A stretch of DNA of 64,000 bases, taken from contig NZ_JAHMHW010000005.1 in assembly GCF_020169515.1 (NCBI RefSeq), positions 186,001-250,000 of the forward strand. The letters run 5' to 3'. The notes below the pieces were generated by a model. The model had not been told where the DNA came from and did not search any database. It worked only from the letters and a program-made list of their open reading frames with translations. The DNA is from Paenibacillus vietnamensis (GTDB lineage: Bacteria > Bacillota > Bacilli > Paenibacillales > Paenibacillaceae). Shown here in pieces: positions 59,684 through 64,000 of this stretch (positions are counted from its first letter, which is position 1; every line of letters starts with the position of its first letter). The position numbers and the translations under genes were made by a program.

Positions 59684-60658
59684 GTGAAAATAGTCGAAAG
59701 AGGTAATGATCTGGCCGCAAGGCTTCAGGAGGATCCGAAGCTCCGGGGAGGCCTGGAGCTGCTCCGGTACCGCGTGCTGGGCGCCGAGATCGACAAAGGG
59801 CTGCTGTTTAAAACGCTGGTTTATATTATTTTGATTAACGTTGCGTTTATTTATATTAAGCCGATTTTGTATATGGTCACGACGATGGTCAAGGATGCCA
59901 GAAACATTCTCGACCCGTCGGTCATCTGGGTGCCGAAGACGATTTATCTCGGTCATCTGCAGGAGGCGGCCCATATGCTGAATTACGGGAAAAGTCTCCT
60001 GATCAGCATCGGTCTCGCGTCCTCGGTGGCCGTTCTGCAGGTGTTCTCCTGCGCGATTGCGGGCTACGCGTTTGCGAGGCTTGATTTTCCGTTCAAAAAG
60101 CTGTGGGGGGCGCTGCTGCTCTTTACCTTCATCATGCCGCCGCAGGTGACGATTTTGCCGTCGATCATGCTGTTCAAGGAGTTCGGCTGGCTTAATACGT
60201 TTCTGCCGATGGTCGTGCCGGCTTTGTTCGGCCATGGGCTGAAGGGTGCGCTATTCGTCATTATTTACCGCTCCTTTTATTCGACGCTGCCGAAGGAGCT
60301 TGACGAGGCGGCCAGAATGGACGGCGCAGGGCCTTTCCGGATGTTTTTCCGCGTGATGTTCCCGATTGCCCGGTCGGCGACGGTCGTCGTCGTTCTTTTC
60401 TCGTTCGTATGGAACTGGAACGACTTCTATTTCCCGTCTCTGTTCATGTTCACGGCCGAGAACGTGCCGCTGTCCATTACGCTGGCCAGGATGGCTGGGG
60501 AGATGGCGCAAGCCGCAGGGGCGGGCGAAATTACCGTCTATGCGGAGGCGATTAAGATGGCGGCATCTTTCCTCATCATTATGCCTCTGCTGGTCGTCTA
60601 TTTGTTTGCCCAGCGCTGGTTCATCGAGGGCGTGGAGCGTACGGGCTTGGTGGAGTAG
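59684..60658 (+). CDS. Sugar ABC transporter permease, pair 2 subunit B
   Basis: A 324-residue MalG/UgpE-type permease starting at GTG (AAGGTGGGG before it). Unlike pair 1 it has a charged N-terminal extension of about 40 residues before TM1 (GNDLAARLQEDPKLRGGLEL). EAA loop LDEAARMDGAGPFRMFFRVM; ends QRWFIEGVERTGLVE as is common in this family. Last gene of the cluster; I see no clear terminator before the repeat array that follows. Confidence 0.9.
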   Translation: MKIVERGNDLAARLQEDPKLRGGLELLRYRVLGAEIDKGLLFKTLVYIILINVAFIYIKPILYMVTTMVKDARNILDPSVIWVPKTIYLGHLQEAAHMLNYGKSLLISIGLASSVAVLQVFSCAIAGYAFARLDFPFKKLWGALLLFTFIMPPQVTILPSIMLFKEFGWLNTFLPMVVPALFGHGLKGALFVIIYRSFYSTLPKELDEAARMDGAGPFRMFFRVMFPIARSATVVVVLFSFVWNWNDFYFPSLFMFTAENVPLSITLARMAGEMAQAAGAGEITVYAEAIKMAASFLIIMPLLVVYLFAQRWFIEGVERTGLVE

Positions 60659-60696
60659 CACGGCGGGAGTTCTGCAGTTCCGCTGAGTTAGTGCAG

Positions 60697-60803
60697 CAGA
60701 ATGGGGATATAGCGGTGAGATCCGGTTCTGATGCAGTTAATGCTGGTGAATGGCGGAGTGAGAGAGTAACATGTGTTTCTGATGCAGTTCATGCAGCAGA
60801 TTT
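60697..60803. repeat. Direct repeat unit 1 of the TGCAGTT/TGCAGCA array, family 3
   Basis: About 107 bases nearly identical to 60911-61016 (offset 214 bases, a handful of differences), sharing the block tccggttctgatgcagttaa and a following agtgagagagtaaca. Confidence 0.85.
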
Positions 60804-60910
60804 GTGCTACGGGGGCTGATTTCGATCGTCTGGGGCCTATTCTGCTGCAAATGTGCATCCAGCTCCAGCTTGACGGTCACCATGTAAGGTTTCTGATGTG
60901 TTTTGTACAG

Positions 60911-61016
60911 CGGAATGGGGAGATAGCGGCGAGATCCGGTTCTGATGCAGTTAATGCTGGTGAATGGTGGAGTGAGAGAGTAACACGTGTTTCTGATGCA
61001 GTTAGTGCAGCAATTT
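60911..61016. repeat. Direct repeat unit 2 of the TGCAGTT/TGCAGCA array, family 3
   Basis: Second copy of the unit at 60697-60803. The 107 bases between them also contain ctgctgcaaatgtgca and a further ttctgatg element. The gap 60659-61043 has no gene. Confidence 0.85.
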
Positions 61017-61043
61017 GGCGAACGAGGTGAAACATTTATACCG

Positions 61044-61072
61044 TTGACAAAAATGTAAGAGAGTGCTAAATT
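61044..61072 (+). promoter_or_regulatory. Strong promoter of the second CmoJ-like gene
   Basis: TTGACA (61044-61049), 17-base spacer, TAAATT (61067-61072). Confidence 0.75.
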
Positions 61073-61078
61073 CATATT

Positions 61079-61168
61079 CAAGTAATCCTCATAAAACTTA
61101 TGAATTTACTTGGATATTACCGACCGGACAGCCGGAGATTGCCTTAGGGCAGCTCCGGCTGTTTTTTA
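61079..61168 (+). promoter_or_regulatory. Leader RNA with hairpin and terminator (attenuator or small RNA)
   Basis: About 90 bases from the predicted transcription start. A hairpin (caagtaa...cataa-aac-ttatg...ttacttg, about 61080-61113) is followed by a perfect 10-bp terminator stem acagccggag (61128-61137) / ctccggctgt (61153-61162) and TTTTTT. The monooxygenase gene begins 33 bases later, so expression needs antitermination, or the leader is itself a small RNA. It matches no riboswitch class I know. Confidence 0.6.
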
Positions 61169-61200
61169 TTCCCACTTAACTTGAAAAAAGAGGTGCTTTA

Positions 61201-62520
61201 ATGATGAGCGAAACAAATCGAAAGGTACATTTAAATGTATTTTTGCGGGCTACCGGGCATCATGCAGGAGCCTGGAGGCATGCCGATTCCCATCCGGAGC
61301 TGGAGCTGGATATTGAATATTTGGCAAAGCTGGCGCAAATCGCGGAGCGGGGCAAGCTGGATTCCGTGTTTTTGGCGGACGGTTATGCCGGCGGAGGCAG
61401 CAAGCTGGAGCCGTTCACGCTGCTGTCGGCGCTTGCATCCGTGACCAAACATATCGGATTGATCGCGACCGTAGGGACCGTGTACAACGATCCTTTTCAC
61501 GTCGCGCGGCAGTTTGCTTCGCTGGACCATATCAGCGGCGGCAGAGCCGGCTGGAATATTGTGACGGGAGCGGGCTCCGCGGCTCACAACTTCAGCAGGG
61601 AGGAGCATCCCGAGCATGCGGAGCGCTACGAGACGGGCGAGGAGTTCGTGGAAGTGGTGAAGCAGCTGTGGGACAGCTGGGAGGATGACGCGCTCATATA
61701 CGACAAGAAAGGCGGCAGGCTGGTCGCTCCGGGCAAGGTTCACGAAATCAACTTTCAGGGCCATACCTATTCGGTCAAAGGACCGCTTAACATTCCGCGT
61801 CCGCCGCAGGGCTATCCTGTACTGGTGCAAGCAGGCTCTTCCGAGCAGGGCAAGGAGCTCGCAGCCAAGACGGCCGAAGTGATCTTCACGGCGCAGCAGA
61901 CGTTCGCTGCGGGCCAGGAGTTTTACGCCGACGTCAAAGGGCGCCTGGCCAAATACGGCAGAACCGCCGACGAGCTCGTAATTCTGCCGGGGCTTGCCCC
62001 GATCGTCGCCGATACGGAAGCGGAGGCGCGCGATATCGAGGAGGAGCTGCATTCGCTGGTGGATACGAAAAAAGCGCTCAGCAGCCTGTCGGAGCGGTTT
62101 ACGGTGGATTTGAACGATTATGACCTGGATGACCCGGTGCCGCTCGACAAAGCGAAGCCAGCTGAGGAGTTTAACGGGATACGAAGCCGGCAGGAGGTTA
62201 TTATCGACGCCGCCCGCCGCGAAAGCTTCACGATCCGTCAGCTGCTGTACCGCAGCAACGGAGGCCACGGGCATATCACCTTTACCGGCTCGGTGCTCCA
62301 AACGGCCGACCTGATCGAGAAGTGGGTCAAAAACCATGCCTCGGACGGCTTCAACGTGCTGCCGCAGCTGTTTCCGACCGGGCTGGAAACGTTCGTGGAC
62401 AAGGTCATTCCCGAATTGCAGAACCGCGGGTTATTCCGGACCGAGTATGAAGGAACGACGCTTCGCGATAGCCTCGGACTCAAGCGCCGTGCGAATACGC
62501 GGCATTTGCAGAACATTTAA
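61201..62520 (+). CDS. FMN-dependent monooxygenase, NtaA/DszA family, second CmoJ/YxeK-like copy
   Basis: A 439-residue paralogue of the protein at 12459, with matching blocks [36 protein letters not shown] and VLVQAGSSEQGKELAAK. It would need reduced FMN from a reductase such as SsuE. Start is ATG 61201 or 61204 (GAGGTG 5 or 8 bases before). Stands alone behind an attenuator-like leader, away from the acetyltransferase and deacetylase genes. Substrate may be a sulfonate, thioether or chelator; regulation by a leader RNA hints at nutrient sensing. Confidence 0.85.
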   Translation: MMSETNRKVHLNVFLRATGHHAGAWRHADSHPELELDIEYLAKLAQIAERGKLDSVFLADGYAGGGSKLEPFTLLSALASVTKHIGLIATVGTVYNDPFHVARQFASLDHISGGRAGWNIVTGAGSAAHNFSREEHPEHAERYETGEEFVEVVKQLWDSWEDDALIYDKKGGRLVAPGKVHEINFQGHTYSVKGPLNIPRPPQGYPVLVQAGSSEQGKELAAKTAEVIFTAQQTFAAGQEFYADVKGRLAKYGRTADELVILPGLAPIVADTEAEARDIEEELHSLVDTKKALSSLSERFTVDLNDYDLDDPVPLDKAKPAEEFNGIRSRQEVIIDAARRESFTIRQLLYRSNGGHGHITFTGSVLQTADLIEKWVKNHASDGFNVLPQLFPTGLETFVDKVIPELQNRGLFRTEYEGTTLRDSLGLKRRANTRHLQNI

Positions 62521-62561
62521 AGTATGGAGAGAGAGAGTTGCCCTTAGAGCATCCGCCGAAC

Positions 62562-62616
62562 TGCGGAGAAAGAGCTGCACACAGAGTATTCACTAACTTT
62601 GCGGAGAAAGAGCTGC
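62562..62616. repeat. 17-bp direct repeat, family 4
   Basis: tgcggagaaagagctgc occurs at 62562-62578 and again at 62600-62616, with gagcatc flanking both sides of the pair. Noncoding. It lies in the gap 62521-62917, which has no gene. Confidence 0.7.
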
Positions 62617-62713
62617 TCTTCGAGCATCTTAACCTGAGTAAGAGGCATCGCTGCTGTTTTAACTGGATTCAATGCTTTTATTTAATGCGAAAATCGCATG
62701 ATTCTGGAAATGG

Positions 62714-62794
62714 ATGGATTTAATGTGTCTAATTCGATCGTTTTTTCCTCAACCAGCTGTTTTCCATAAATTAGATGTAGAAAATCCAGCTATT
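62714..62794. repeat. Dispersed intergenic repeat, family 2, copy B
   Basis: Colinear with 14403-14484 in the same orientation; the best-kept parts are the two ends (atggattt with tctaatt, and aaaatccagctatt). A partial third echo, aattccagttattttgca, follows at 62832-62849. Confidence 0.65.
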
Positions 62795-62917
62795 TTTTGA
62801 GTGCAAGGCGAATCATCGGGATTTGCTGTAGGAATTCCAGTTATTTTGCAGCCTCACCGGAAGCTTCCGGCCGAGCAACAAATTTTGTGCAAAGAAAGAA
62901 GAAACGAGGGGGATACG

Positions 62918-64000
62918 ATGAGAAAGAAACGTCTAGCTTCAGCCATCATCCTGTTAACTTTATTTGCCACCGCCTGCGGAGGCGGAAACGGGGCACCCGC
63001 AGAGACGGACAAAGCCGCTAACAACTCCACGGAAGCACCGGCGAAGGATGCGGACGCTCCGGCGGGAGAATTCAAGAAGCTCGGCGACGAGCCGCTCACG
63101 CTGACCTTTTACAGCAACGGAGCTACTTTTACGGACGTTGAATTTGAAACGATGATCGCAGGTCCGATTCACGCAAAATATCCGAATGTTACGATCGAGC
63201 GCATTACGCCGGCCGCAACGACGACGCCGGAAGAGGTTCTGTCCACACACGTGCCCGACATCCTGTTCAGCAGCGTGTCGCAGCGTCTTGTCCGGACGGG
63301 GGCGTTCGAGGATTTGCGAGAGCTGATCAAGAGGCACAACTTTGACGAAAGCCGGCTCAAGCCGATCGCTTACAACTACATCAAAGAAATAACGAAAGGA
63401 AAAGGCGATCAAATTTATGCGCTGCCGTTCAACGTCAACCAGCACGTTTTGTATTACAACAAGGATATATTCGATAAGTTTGGCGTCCCATACCCTACGG
63501 AGAAGCAGATGAGCTGGGATGAAGCCGTCGAGCTCGGCAAGCAGCTGACCCGGACGGAAAACGGCGTCAATTACATCGGGCTGGTCGTCGATAATTTAAC
63601 AGGCTTGTCCAAGTCGCTCGGGCTGCCTTATTTGAACCGCGAGACCGGAGATGCCGCTATCGATACGCCGGAATGGCGGAGAGTGTTCGAGCAGCTGAAG
63701 GAAATTTACGAAATTCCGGGTTATGTCGCTCCGGACGGCACCTGGAATTGGAATCGCGACAACTTCATGAAGGACCAGAACATCGCCATGCGCGCCGCCT
63801 GGCTGGCCAACATGGTAGGCCCGCTGGAGGAGCTTCGCCAGCAGGGCGTCGAGTTCAACTGGGATATCGCGCCGGTACCTAACTTCAGCGACCAGCTTGG
63901 GAAAACGAGGGAAGCCCAAATCCACTCCATTTCCATCAACAGCCAAAGCAAGCATAAGGATGAAGCGTTCCAGGTGCTCGCGGAAATCTTGTCGGATGAA
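62918..64000 (+). CDS. Sugar ABC transporter solute-binding lipoprotein, 3' end cut by window edge
   Basis: The 361 visible residues are open to the end of the window. Lipoprotein signal MRKKRLASAIILLTLFATAC (Cys at 20), an Ala/Glu/Asp spacer, then a family 1 receptor fold: LTLTFYSNGATFTDVEFETM, VPDILFSSVSQRLVRTGAFE, PFNVNQHVLYYNKDIFDKFG and a MSWDEAVELGKQLT helix. GAGGGGGA stands before the ATG. Permease genes presumably follow outside. The ligand is unknown, most likely an oligosaccharide. Confidence 0.88.
   Translation, partial: MRKKRLASAIILLTLFATACGGGNGAPAETDKAANNSTEAPAKDADAPAGEFKKLGDEPLTLTFYSNGATFTDVEFETMIAGPIHAKYPNVTIERITPAATTTPEEVLSTHVPDILFSSVSQRLVRTGAFEDLRELIKRHNFDESRLKPIAYNYIKEITKGKGDQIYALPFNVNQHVLYYNKDIFDKFGVPYPTEKQMSWDEAVELGKQLTRTENGVNYIGLVVDNLTGLSKSLGLPYLNRETGDAAIDTPEWRRVFEQLKEIYEIPGYVAPDGTWNWNRDNFMKDQNIAMRAAWLANMVGPLEELRQQGVEFNWDIAPVPNFSDQLGKTREAQIHSISINSQSKHKDEAFQVLAEILSDE

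Noticed and set aside
60670..61020. Regularly recurring TGCAGTT units considered as a CRISPR array
   Set aside because: Only two long units, no uniform short repeat with unique spacers, and no cas genes in the window.

Overview
The window reads as chromosome from a moderately GC-rich, low-density spore-former of the Paenibacillaceae (Paenibacillus/Cohnella type). The reasons are Firmicutes-style ribosome binding sites (AAGGAGG class) with frequent GTG/TTG starts, lipoprotein-type solute receptors, YesM/YesN sensor pairs driving Lpl-type sugar importers, a SigB/RsbW stress locus, and several families of short intergenic repeats. No rRNA, tRNA, CRISPR array, transposase or phage gene was seen. 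Both edges cut genes: a GH32 fructosidase on the left and a solute-binding lipoprotein on the right.

Layout. (1) 1-3.7 kb: GH32 enzyme, D-galactonate dehydratase, a HesB-like protein. (2) 3.8-13.8 kb: a flavin monooxygenase facing a LysR regulator, then a nine-gene operon (amino-acid-type ABC importer, CmoO-like and CmoJ-like monooxygenases, M20 deacylase, GNAT acetyltransferase, DinB-fold protein). It matches the logic of the Bacillus ytm/yxe routes that salvage sulfur from S-modified cysteines. (3) 13.9-20.6 kb: small regulator, chromate transporter, PCD-like protein, a uxuA/SDR/gntR hexuronate operon and an alpha/beta hydrolase. (4) 20.8-36.3 kb: a general-stress region. SigB, two RsbW-like kinases, one RsbV-like STAS protein, a receiver-PP2C phosphatase, a CheR methyltransferase and a large hybrid histidine kinase are interleaved with stress effectors (DUF1328, YflT, YtxH, a newly seen 46-residue protein) and three GMC oxidoreductases, one fused to a TIM-barrel isomerase and one to a LysM domain. 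Four promoters share the SigB-like form GTTTCA-N14-GKKTAW. (5) 36.5-43.8 kb: YesN/YesM two-component system and an Lpl-type oligosaccharide importer. (6) 43.9-48.4 kb: VOC protein, a ykkC/guanidine-I-type riboswitch before an APC permease, and a YezD-SsuE-unknown-aldo/keto reductase operon behind an attenuator-like leader. (7) 48.5-60.7 kb: one co-directional cluster with a shared ATPase, a 986-residue receptor carrying large N-terminal beta-rich domains, two separate permease pairs, an NHL/TPR/Yip1 membrane protein and a membrane-anchored DUF5696-like putative glycosidase. (8) 61-64 kb: a promoter plus terminator leader in front of a second CmoJ-like monooxygenase, then the receptor gene of another sugar importer.

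The best candidates for undescribed biology are the dual-permease/DUF5696/Yip1 cluster, the GMC oxidoreductase trio placed inside the SigB locus (especially the isomerase-GMC fusion), and the duplicated RsbW arrangement. Sulfur metabolism recurs: the SsuE flavin reductase operon could supply reduced FMN to the monooxygenases, and similar candidate operators lie in front of several of these units.
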